Of a DNA stretch of 51,755 bases, positions 14,897-21,903 are shown piece by piece (within the stretch, counting starts at the first letter, position 1; each line of letters starts with the position of its first letter). The notes under the pieces are model-generated. The model did not search any database and was not told where the DNA came from. It worked only from the letters and a program-made list of their open reading frames with translations. A program made the position numbers and the translations under genes. Source of the stretch: a virus. The DNA lies in IMG/VR virus record IMGVR_UViG_3300034137_000018, positions 1 to 51,755 of that record; one strand, written 5' to 3'.

Positions 14897-15358
14897 TCAG
14901 TCGGTCAGCAGGGCCAGGGCCTCTGCCGCAGTCAGGTTGCGGGTGCCGTAGTGCACGAAGCCGGCTTCGGCGGTGTACGCCCACAGCGCACGGGCCAGGC
15001 CGGGGTGACCGGCCAGGTATGACTGCAGCGCCGACTCGTACCGGGCGGGGGCGTTAGTGGCCAGGTGGTCGATGCCGTAGCACAGGTCGGTGGAGTAGCG
15101 GGGGGTCAGACCGGCCGCCTCCAGGGCTGAGATGCTGTCGCGGATCATGCCGGTCATCGCTGCGGTGCGGGCCTTCGCTGCTTCGATGGTGGCCCGGTCG
15201 CCCTCGACCCAGCCCCAGCCGTCGCACTTGAAGCAGCCGCCAGGCCCGCCGGCGTACACCACCCGAGAGGACACCAGCCCCTCGCCGCGGCAGCGGCTGC
15301 AGAGCCGGGGCTTGACGAAGCGGGCGGTAACTTCGGCGGGGGCGGTAGCGGTGGTCAT
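14897..15358 (-). CDS. Zinc-knuckle protein, leaderless start
   Basis: 153 residues. CSRCRGEG and CFKCDGWG, about 20 residues apart near the N-terminus, form a DnaJ-type CxxCxGxG zinc module like that in the protein at 5601-6416. The rest is helical (RATIEAAKARTAAMTGMIRD). The ATG at 15358 is placed 6 bases after the conserved -10. The two zinc-knuckle proteins share promoter type as well as motif, hinting at a common origin or pathway. Confidence 0.72.
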   Translation of the reverse strand: MTTATAPAEVTARFVKPRLCSRCRGEGLVSSRVVYAGGPGGCFKCDGWGWVEGDRATIEAAKARTAAMTGMIRDSISALEAAGLTPRYSTDLCYGIDHLATNAPARYESALQSYLAGHPGLARALWAYTAEAGFVHYGTRNLTAAEALALLTD

Positions 15359-15394
15359 GTGTCTATTGTGGCATGCCGCCAGCCGGTCACGCAA
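15359..15394 (-). promoter_or_regulatory. Leaderless promoter for the gene at 14897-15358
   Basis: Minus strand: -35 TTGCGT (15394-15389), 18-base spacer containing GGCATGC at its end, -10 CACAAT (15370-15365), 6 bases to the ATG. Confidence 0.75.
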
Positions 15395-15407
15395 GTACCC
15401 TTGTGGG

Positions 15408-15662
15408 TTATTCCACGCGGAAGGACAGGGCCCCGATGTTGTCCGTCATCTCGTAGACGCCGCCGTCAGCCCACGTCAGCGTCACAGTCTCTGCGCCCTC
15501 AGCGTTGCGGGTACCAGCCACAGACGCCAGCACCCCGCTACCCACCTCCACCGGCTGCCACGGATAGATGCTGTTACCGATTTCGTCGGTGGCATACCGG
15601 GTCACGGTCACAGTCCGGCCAATCAGCGACGCCAGGTGCAGCACGTCCGCAGCCGCAGCCAC
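15408..15662 (-). CDS. Hypothetical protein
   Basis: 84 residues from a GTG at 15662, one base after the TAG of the preceding gene; a weak AAGAAG ribosome site lies in that gene's end. Beta-rich (IGRTVTVTRYATDEIGNSIY, TVTLTWADGGVYEM), perhaps a small barrel. No family recognised. Confidence 0.6.
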   Translation of the reverse strand: MAAAADVLHLASLIGRTVTVTRYATDEIGNSIYPWQPVEVGSGVLASVAGTRNAEGAETVTLTWADGGVYEMTDNIGALSFRVE

Positions 15663-15663
15663 G

Positions 15664-15873
15664 CTACTTCTTGCCCTTCTTGGCACCGGGCGTCTTCAGC
15701 GTCTTGCCCTTACCGCCCTCGTTGCCGGCCAGCCTGCCGTCCTTGGAGCCGCCGGGCTTCGGCTTCCCGCCGCGCTCGCCGGTCTGCCCGGTCAGGGCAC
15801 CGATGGTGGCGTCCGTCTCTGACTGCGGACGCGCGCCGAGCGACCCACCGCTGTTGGCCTTAGTCACAACCAT
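15664..15873 (-). CDS. Small basic low-complexity protein
   Basis: 69 residues with a near-ideal AGGAGG site 5 bases before the ATG at 15873. Composition is dominated by Gly, Lys, Thr, Ser and Pro (GKPKPGGSKDGRLAGNEGG, ending KKGKK), so it is probably disordered and nucleic-acid or polyanion binding. It lies just after the hairpin that ends the lysis operon. Function unknown. Confidence 0.65.
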   Translation of the reverse strand: MVVTKANSGGSLGARPQSETDATIGALTGQTGERGGKPKPGGSKDGRLAGNEGGKGKTLKTPGAKKGKK

Positions 15874-15893
15874 GACTGCCTCCTGTGTGTGAG

Positions 15894-15923
15894 GGGGCGG
15901 CCCGTCCGAATGCGGGCCGCCCC
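15894..15923 (-). terminator. Hairpin terminator after the lysis genes
   Basis: Perfect 11-base arms GGGGCGGCCCG (15894-15904) and CGGGCCGCCCC (15913-15923) with an 8-base loop, 51 bases after the holin stop. No T-tract follows, as is usual for actinobacterial terminators. Confidence 0.7.
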
Positions 15924-15974
15924 GGAAAGTGCCTAACCCGAGCACAGGCTTGGGGTGAGCGCTTGCATGTAAGG

Positions 15975-16262
15975 CTACCGCTCGTACGGCTCCACCACGG
16001 CAGCGGTGCCCTCGGTGTCCGGCTTCGCGGCCAGGAACGGCAGGAACCGCTGCAGCCACAACTCCACAGCCGGCACCGCCATGACCCGGGTGATGGCCCC
16101 GGCAATGCCCAGCAGCACAGCAGCCCACCCGGTGGCCTCGGCTGGGTCCCCCTGCGCGGCAGCAGAGTAGATGAGCGGCAGCATGGCCGCCACCCCCACA
16201 ATGGCCGCAAACACAGTACGGGTGACCCGCCGCGCACCGTTCAGCGTGATCCTCTGACCCAT
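15975..16262 (-). CDS. Holin-like membrane protein
   Basis: 95 residues with two hydrophobic helices: TVFAAIVGVAAMLPLIYSAA near residues 16-36, and WAAVLLGIAGAITRVMAVPA near 46-66. A charged C-terminus (KPDTEGTAAVVEPYER) follows. Size, two helices and location one gene away from the endolysin match class II holins, which form the membrane lesions that release the endolysin. Other small membrane genes nearby could also be holin or antiholin. Confidence 0.65.
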   Translation of the reverse strand: MGQRITLNGARRVTRTVFAAIVGVAAMLPLIYSAAAQGDPAEATGWAAVLLGIAGAITRVMAVPAVELWLQRFLPFLAAKPDTEGTAAVVEPYER

Positions 16263-16275
16263 GGTGTCCCGCCCT

Positions 16276-17037
16276 TCACTTGGCCCGGATGGCGGCGGCT
16301 GCCGCTGTCTCTAGGGGGTAGTAGTACAGGTAGCAGATTAGGGTGTCCTGGCCGTCCCAGCCCTTACCGCAGGCAATGTTCAGCACCAGGCACGGCAGCC
16401 CGTCCGGGGCGGTGGTCAGGGCCAGCCCCTCAGGCTCCAGCCGGCCGTTGACGGGCAGCCCGTCAACGTTCTGACCCACCCGGCCCAGCATGCTGGCGTC
16501 GATAGTGTGCAGCAGCACACCGTCCCGCCACACCCGCAGCGACACCGGCCCGCTGTCAGGGTGCGTCATACCGTCATCCTCGAACGGGCCACCAAACAAC
16601 TCGTACACGCAGCCCTTGTACAGCACCCGACCCTGGCACCAGTACGGCTGCGGCTGCGGCGGGTGAACCGGCGGCGCTACAGTGCGGTGCCAGTTCAGCC
16701 AGCGGTCAGTCCACACATGGTCCGCCACGTACGGAATCTCCACCCACTGCGGGCCGGCGGGCGTGTTGTTTTTGAACGTGATGAGCGCCACCCCGCGCCC
16801 CACCGACCGCACGTTCATCGGGTAGCCGTGCCCCCACATGCCCCGCATGGTTGACAACGGCTTCAAGTCGAAGAAGCGCGTAATCACCATGTCCTCGTAC
16901 TCGTCGTCGGGCCGGTTGATGGCCTGCGACATGTACAGGTCCCGGGGTCCAGCGAACGCGATCTGTTGCGGAAACCCGGCGCGCTCGATGGGGGTGACCG
17001 AGCCCCAGTACCAGAACGGGGACGGTGTGGCAGGCAC
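16276..17037 (-). CDS. Hypothetical beta-rich protein, possibly a propeller-like tail or cell-wall protein
   Basis: 253 residues, GTG start with AGGGG 5 bases upstream. The chain is rich in aromatic residues and short strands. The segment RLEPEGLALTTAPDGLPCLV near the end recalls the EPEG motif of small beta-propeller domains in Gram-positive phage tail or wall-associated proteins. There is no signal peptide. It lies between endolysin and holin, so a role in adsorption or lysis is plausible but unproven. Confidence 0.6.
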   Translation of the reverse strand: MPATPSPFWYWGSVTPIERAGFPQQIAFAGPRDLYMSQAINRPDDEYEDMVITRFFDLKPLSTMRGMWGHGYPMNVRSVGRGVALITFKNNTPAGPQWVEIPYVADHVWTDRWLNWHRTVAPPVHPPQPQPYWCQGRVLYKGCVYELFGGPFEDDGMTHPDSGPVSLRVWRDGVLLHTIDASMLGRVGQNVDGLPVNGRLEPEGLALTTAPDGLPCLVLNIACGKGWDGQDTLICYLYYYPLETAAAAAIRAK

Positions 17038-17045
17038 AGCAGCCC

Positions 17046-18155
17046 CTAGTTGTCGTCTGAGTTGTCGATGCCCATGGACCTGAACAACTCAGGGCCGGGC
17101 AGCCCGTCGCAGTCCGGGTGGTGCCCCTTGTTCGGCCAGCAGTCGTCCTTCGTCAACCGCGAGCCCGCCTTGTTGCACAGGTCCATTTGCAGCAGCGCCA
17201 GGGACCGGCGGGTGTCATGACCCAACACCCCGTTCACGTCCTCGATGACGTAGTTGGTGCTGGACCGCTGGTGCGCCCGGTTCGCCATGATCTGAATCTG
17301 CTCGCCGTCCACACCAACCTCGAGTGCGGAGCCGGTCTTCAGCGCGGCCACCACAGCCCGCAGCGAAATGAGGGGCAGCGGCTTGGTCTTGCTGAGGTCC
17401 GCCAGCCGGTATCGGTAGCCGGCCTCGGTGATGAGGACAGGCGCCTTGGGGTCTGAGTTGGAGATCGTCTTGCCGGTGGTAACCGCGAACCCGCGGGGGC
17501 GGGGAATGTCGCCCTTGGTGGGGTGCACCGCCAACGTCTCCCGGGTGGTCCAGTACGGGCCCAGGTAGGTGGGGGTCACGTCCGGCTTGCTGTCCGTCTT
17601 GTCCACGTCGCCCTTCCAGCCGAACTTGCCGCGGGGGACGCCGGCGATGACCTCTGCCAGCCCGCGCATCATGTTGCGGTCATCGCAGTAGTCCCGCAGC
17701 ACCGACACATGCTCGTGCCACAGGTGCGAGTCGTTCGACCAGTCGTCGGGGTGCCAGCCGACGCGGGACCGGCTGCCGGTGCCGGTGGCCACCCTGTTGT
17801 AGCCGGACACGTTCTTGCCGTCCAGGGTGCCGATGGTCTCCCGCACGGGGGCTATGCGCGGGTCCTTGTTCTCGCACGCCACCTTCAGGCGGCGGTGCAC
17901 AGTCACCAACTCAGACAGCCGCCCGAACGTGATGTCGATGCCGCACGCCGCGTTGCTGGGGCCGCGCTTGTCGGCGGGGCACTGGATGCTGTAGTCCCGG
18001 GTCAGCCCGCGCTCCAACAGTCGTGCCCGGGACAGGTGGTAGCCGGACCCGTGCTTGGCGTCGCCCACCACCCCGCCGACCTTCATGGTGTCGAAGTAGG
18101 GGTCGATCAACTCGTAGATGTCGTACAGGGCGTCAGGCGCCACAGTGGTTGCCAT
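17046..18155 (-). CDS. Endolysin, M15-like zinc peptidase
   Basis: 369 residues, AGGAG site 8 bases before the ATG at 18155. Zinc ligands in M15 order are visible: His40 (GSGYHLSRARL), Asp74 (CGIDITF) and the His-x-His pair 147-149 in SHLWHEHVS. This fits a peptidase that cuts stem or cross-bridge peptides of host peptidoglycan. Residues about 190-369 form a separate C-terminal region with a repeat-like YRYRLADLSK and a helical NGVLGHDTRRSLALLQMDLC segment resembling a peptidoglycan-binding domain. The neighbours are membrane proteins and a holin, which supports the lysis role. Confidence 0.75.
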   Translation of the reverse strand: MATTVAPDALYDIYELIDPYFDTMKVGGVVGDAKHGSGYHLSRARLLERGLTRDYSIQCPADKRGPSNAACGIDITFGRLSELVTVHRRLKVACENKDPRIAPVRETIGTLDGKNVSGYNRVATGTGSRSRVGWHPDDWSNDSHLWHEHVSVLRDYCDDRNMMRGLAEVIAGVPRGKFGWKGDVDKTDSKPDVTPTYLGPYWTTRETLAVHPTKGDIPRPRGFAVTTGKTISNSDPKAPVLITEAGYRYRLADLSKTKPLPLISLRAVVAALKTGSALEVGVDGEQIQIMANRAHQRSSTNYVIEDVNGVLGHDTRRSLALLQMDLCNKAGSRLTKDDCWPNKGHHPDCDGLPGPELFRSMGIDNSDDN

Positions 18156-18178
18156 ATCAGTGTCTCCTGTAGTAGGTG

Positions 18179-18592
18179 TCAGTCCTGCTTGTTCAAGGGT
18201 GCCACCCCTAGCACAGCCTCGTCCGGGTCAGGCGGGTGCGGGTACTCCTTGAGCACCCCGCGCCCGTCCTCTGGTGGCAGACTCTCCTCTATCGCCGGCC
18301 TCCGCTGAATGCGTACCAGCAGCACCAGCAGCCGCACAAACGATGCGGTGGTGGTGGTGAAAACGATTGCCCGCAGCACCCCCCGGTACGGCCAGTCGTT
18401 GCCCCAGGCTGCGTTGGCTGCACCCAGTGCGTACAGCAGCCACAGCGCCACAGCCAGTTGCATGAGCGCCCTGCCGGCGGCAGTGGACCGCCACGGTGAA
18501 CGGAGGCCGTACAGCAGGATGAATATGGTAAGCACAGGCCAGCCCAAGGCAATCATCACCGTGGCCCAGTCGTTGTAGTCGTTAAAATTCAC
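18179..18592 (-). CDS. Three-helix membrane protein of the lysis region
   Basis: 137 residues from a GTG at 18592 with AGGAG 6 bases upstream inside the preceding gene. The N-terminus NFNDYNDWATVMIALGWPVL runs into helix 1; further hydrophobic helices are at about 42-60 and 72-92. An acidic Pro-rich tail ends the protein. Such proteins are common next to actinophage endolysins and may be holin, antiholin or membrane modifiers. Confidence 0.72.
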   Translation of the reverse strand: MNFNDYNDWATVMIALGWPVLTIFILLYGLRSPWRSTAAGRALMQLAVALWLLYALGAANAAWGNDWPYRGVLRAIVFTTTTASFVRLLVLLVRIQRRPAIEESLPPEDGRGVLKEYPHPPDPDEAVLGVAPLNKQD

Positions 18593-18822
18593 TTGTGTCT
18601 CCTGCGCATTGAGTCGTTTAGCAATTCCGCAAACCCGTTACGTTCACGATACCCGCGCAACTCCTTGCTGACTTTGGTGACTTCCATGCCCTGTGCCTGC
18701 ACCTGCGCCAGCGCCTGCGTGGCCGCCACGGCAGCAGCAGACGCCTCGGCTATCGCGTCCGGGTTCGGGGCGAACTGTGACCTGTACCGCATCTGCCACC
18801 ACCTGACAAGGTTACGGAGCAT
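18589..18822 (-). CDS. Small helical protein
   Basis: 77 residues. A short amphipathic N-terminus (LRNLVRWWQMRYRSQF) is followed by an Ala/Gln-rich helix and a basic C-terminus (ELLNDSMRRRHK). Overlaps both neighbours. Likely a membrane-peripheral component of the small-protein lysis cluster; function unknown. Confidence 0.6.
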   Translation of the reverse strand: MLRNLVRWWQMRYRSQFAPNPDAIAEASAAAVAATQALAQVQAQGMEVTKVSKELRGYRERNGFAELLNDSMRRRHK

Positions 18823-19123
18823 GGCCTGCGTCGCTCCTGTTCGGGGTTGTCGTGCGCTGCAGGGATTCCAGTACCCTGACTGTGGTTCGGGAATGCTCTA
18901 ACAGTTCCTGCACCTGCTTATCCTGCACACCCCTGGCCTCTTCGGACTTCAGGTATGCATCCCTCCAATCACGTATCTGCTGCTCTCTGAATTCCAGCAT
19001 CTTCATCACAGTCGAATTAGGGACAATGCGGCCAGTGAACACCAAGATGATGAATATGCCCACCAGAGACGCGGCGCCTAACGTCCCGCCGCCGCCCTGC
19101 AGCCACAGGAACACCTCGTCCAC
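18812..19123 (-). CDS. Membrane-anchored coiled-coil protein
   Basis: 103 residues. One N-terminal hydrophobic helix (GAASLVGIFIILVFTGRIVP) is followed by a long charged coiled coil (MLEFREQQIRDWRDAYLKSE and on). This single-helix plus coil layout is common in lysis cassettes of actinophages. The coding DNA is clearly richer in A+T (roughly 18890-19060) than its surroundings, a possible sign of recent transfer. Confidence 0.65.
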   Translation of the reverse strand: MDEVFLWLQGGGGTLGAASLVGIFIILVFTGRIVPNSTVMKMLEFREQQIRDWRDAYLKSEEARGVQDKQVQELLEHSRTTVRVLESLQRTTTPNRSDAGHAP

Positions 19124-19126
19124 AGG

Positions 19127-19339
19127 TCAGTCGCCCGCAGTGCGGAATGCGTACTCGCCGGCAGCCTCATCCCACTCGAAGATGACGTACGAACTGCGCT
19201 CCGGGTTGTCAGCGTCCAGCAGGGTCAGGTTCAACTGGGTCACCCGCACACCCACCGCCTGCGCCCTGTCCGTCCACTCCTGCAACGCCGCAACGGCCCC
19301 AGCCAGTTTTTCCTGCTGTGACCACAAAATGCCTGCCAT
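19127..19339 (-). CDS. Small hypothetical protein after the tail fibre
   Basis: 70 residues, with AGGAG 6 bases before the ATG at 19339. The helical N-terminus WSQQEKLAGAVAALQEWTDR is followed by a beta-rich end (SSYVIFEWDEAAGEYAFR). The 104 bases upstream, up to the fibre stop, hold no gene. Function unknown. Confidence 0.65.
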   Translation of the reverse strand: MAGILWSQQEKLAGAVAALQEWTDRAQAVGVRVTQLNLTLLDADNPERSSYVIFEWDEAAGEYAFRTAGD

Positions 19340-19443
19340 ATGTAACTCCTCCCCCTCCCTCATGTGTGCAGGGGACGGGTGTTGTGTGTGCCTGGCTGGC
19401 GGGGTTTTCCACAGCCAGTGTAATGCCAGCCCTTGTGGGTCTG
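19340..19443. other. Gene-free gap after the tail fibre gene
   Basis: Holds the Shine-Dalgarno of the next gene and one weak inverted repeat (CTGGCTG/CAGCCAG, 7 pairs with a 13-base loop, near 19391-19417). I see no convincing terminator or ORF here. Confidence 0.5.
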
Positions 19444-21903
19444 TCAGCGGGTGTACTGGATGATGAGTTTCGGTGCGGATTGGCTGCCGGCGCCGTACAG
19501 GAAGCAGAAGTTGGCCGACGCGGCGCTGTCCACAGACACCGGCCCGAACCCCAGCCCGCGGGTGGTGCCGGCCTTCAACTCGTTTCCGATGGCCACGGGC
19601 AACGCCTGCCGGTACGGCACGCCCTCCTGCTGGCTGGCGAACGTCATGCGTCCCTGTATCACGCTCGCTGCAGCCCACGATGCCGGCTTGGTGGTGTAGT
19701 TGTGGCTGCACAGCCGAATGGCTGCGCCCTGCGACAGTCGGGCGTGGCGCACCCGGTAGGTCAGGGTGACTGCCTTGATGGTGGCCCCAGCCAACTTGGC
19801 TTGGATGTCGGCGTAGTTGAATCCGAAAAGACTTCGGGTGTGTCCGTGCGCGGTGTCCTCGTACCCCTGGTACAGGTCAGACGTGTCCACCCCCTCACGG
19901 GTAGCCAGTCCCTCGTCATAGGAGCGTGACCATGTGGCGGCCCACTCGCCGGTGTACGTGTTCACCGGGTCCGGCTGGACGGTGCCGCCGGCCTGCACAC
20001 TCTTCTGGCTGAGGGTGCCAGCGTCAGCGGCGCCTGCGTACAGTCCCACATCCTCCACGTAGACGACGAAGGCGCGGTCTGCGGTGGTCTGCTGCCCCGT
20101 CCCGTAGATGTGACCTGACCCGGTGCCGGTGGGGCTAGGTCCGCCCACCCGCGCAAAGCAGATAGCGAACCGCACGTTGGGGTATTGCAGGACAAACGAG
20201 AACACCTTCTCGAATTGGAAGGCGATGCTTGCTGGGGTGTCGCCTATGCGGATGCGATGGTTCCGCATAATGGTGGAGGAGGTGGTGGGCACTGACCCGT
20301 CCACGGTGTGCCTGATGCGTAGATCGAACACGTCACCGGCCAACGACTCGAAATGACCCATGCACACAATGCGGTACAGTCGGCCACCGCCCAGGTTAGT
20401 GGCCGCAAATTCAAACACCTTATATTCGGTGCCGACTGTTATAGCGTCGCCGGTATTGAATCCAGTTGTGGAAATGTCGTAGGCCACAATTCCGCGGGGC
20501 AGTGGACCGAGAATGTCCTTTACCAAGTCGTATCCGCCGACATTGAATTGCTCCCCGGCCACCAGACGGGCGCCCAACGTCTCTAGGACGTTCATTCCCT
20601 GCACCTGTGACGTGGACGAATCGAAGCCCCACCCTGCCTGGCCGTCGCGGTAGTCCCCGGACCGCATGCGGTCCCACAGCACCTGCATCTCCGGTTTGAT
20701 GAAGTCGATGTTGCCTGCGGTCTGGTACGTGGTCTGCACTGCGAACACCACGCTGGTGTACCCCTCGGGCACCGTAAAGTTGGCCTCTAGTGGTATCCAC
20801 GTGCCGTACACCCCGGCGGTGGCGGTGCCTATCACCACCTGCCCCAATTGGTCTGTGCCGGACAGCGCGGGCCCGTCGTCTGCGGTGCCAGACCTGTAGA
20901 AGTAGACACGGACCCGGGCCAGGGTGGGGGTGGTGCCGCTGGGCAGGATGGCTCCGGTGATGGCTGCTGCGTCGCAGCGCCACAGGACAGCGCAGCGCAC
21001 AGTGCGGCCGGCGTCCACCGGGATGCGTGGCGTCAGTCGCCAGGTGGAGTCAGCAGACACACTGCCGTACGCGCCAGGTGTCCGGTTCTGCGCGCGCAGG
21101 TAGTTGCTGTCCGGGAACGCCTCGTCAGGCGCCGGCGGCAGCCAGTCCGACACACCCAGCGGTGCGGTGGTGCGCAGCGGCGGCACCCACATGGGGCCCA
21201 GGAACGCAGGGTCCTGCACCAGGTTGGTGGTCACCCCCAGCGACAGCCGGTCAGCGGACACCCCACCCACCGCAATGGCCGCACCAGCCAACGGCAGCGC
21301 ACGCCACCCAGCCAACGACAGGTCCCACCGCCACACCGCCAGCACAGCATTGCTGGCCGGGTTGGGGTCCACCTGATACCACAGGTCCCCCGAGCGTGGA
21401 CCGCCCGGGATGCCGGGGGCAGGGTCTGCCATAGCCCAGTACGTCTCAATCTTGCCGTCCGCGGTGTCCTGCGCGTTCTGGGCTGCGGCCAACGCAGCCG
21501 CCGCGGTGCCGGCGTCCTGTGACACCAGCCACGTGTCCCCGTCGTAGCGCAGCAGCGTCCCCTCCGCGTACAGGGTGCCCAGGTAATTGGTGCCGCCGCC
21601 GGTGACTAGCCACTGGTCGTTGTACTCGGGGTTGTGCTCCTCCTCGGTGGGTGCGGTCTGCGTGTAGAAGACGGTCACCTTGCCGTCCGTGCGCGCCTGC
21701 ACATCCACCAGCCCCTGCAGCGCGGCTGCAGCATTCGACGCAGCCTGCGCACCGTTGATGATGCCGGCCCGCACCCCGTACGTGCCGCCTGCGTCGTCCT
21801 GCACTGACGACCGCTCCAACTGCGGTGACCGTTCCATGGCCGCCAGCCTGCGCTGCAGGTCCGCTACCGTCCGCGCCAACGCCTCAACTTCGGATGTGCT
21901 CAT
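19444..21903 (-). CDS. Tail fibre / receptor-binding protein
   Basis: 819 residues from the ATG at 21903 (ATGA overlap with the Tal-like gene). The N-terminal 30 residues form a coiled coil (SEVEALARTVADLQRRLAAM), an attachment and trimerisation region. A mainly beta chain follows with several carbohydrate-module-like stretches, such as the region 250-420 and the C-terminal 150 residues (TWSRSYDEGLATREGVDTSD through the final LIIQYTR). The position after the Tal-like protein and the length are typical of actinophage fibres. Base composition drops in A+T-rich patches around 20150-20560, suggesting exchange of a receptor-recognition segment. Confidence 0.78.
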   Translation of the reverse strand: MSTSEVEALARTVADLQRRLAAMERSPQLERSSVQDDAGGTYGVRAGIINGAQAASNAAAALQGLVDVQARTDGKVTVFYTQTAPTEEEHNPEYNDQWLVTGGGTNYLGTLYAEGTLLRYDGDTWLVSQDAGTAAAALAAAQNAQDTADGKIETYWAMADPAPGIPGGPRSGDLWYQVDPNPASNAVLAVWRWDLSLAGWRALPLAGAAIAVGGVSADRLSLGVTTNLVQDPAFLGPMWVPPLRTTAPLGVSDWLPPAPDEAFPDSNYLRAQNRTPGAYGSVSADSTWRLTPRIPVDAGRTVRCAVLWRCDAAAITGAILPSGTTPTLARVRVYFYRSGTADDGPALSGTDQLGQVVIGTATAGVYGTWIPLEANFTVPEGYTSVVFAVQTTYQTAGNIDFIKPEMQVLWDRMRSGDYRDGQAGWGFDSSTSQVQGMNVLETLGARLVAGEQFNVGGYDLVKDILGPLPRGIVAYDISTTGFNTGDAITVGTEYKVFEFAATNLGGGRLYRIVCMGHFESLAGDVFDLRIRHTVDGSVPTTSSTIMRNHRIRIGDTPASIAFQFEKVFSFVLQYPNVRFAICFARVGGPSPTGTGSGHIYGTGQQTTADRAFVVYVEDVGLYAGAADAGTLSQKSVQAGGTVQPDPVNTYTGEWAATWSRSYDEGLATREGVDTSDLYQGYEDTAHGHTRSLFGFNYADIQAKLAGATIKAVTLTYRVRHARLSQGAAIRLCSHNYTTKPASWAAASVIQGRMTFASQQEGVPYRQALPVAIGNELKAGTTRGLGFGPVSVDSAASANFCFLYGAGSQSAPKLIIQYTR

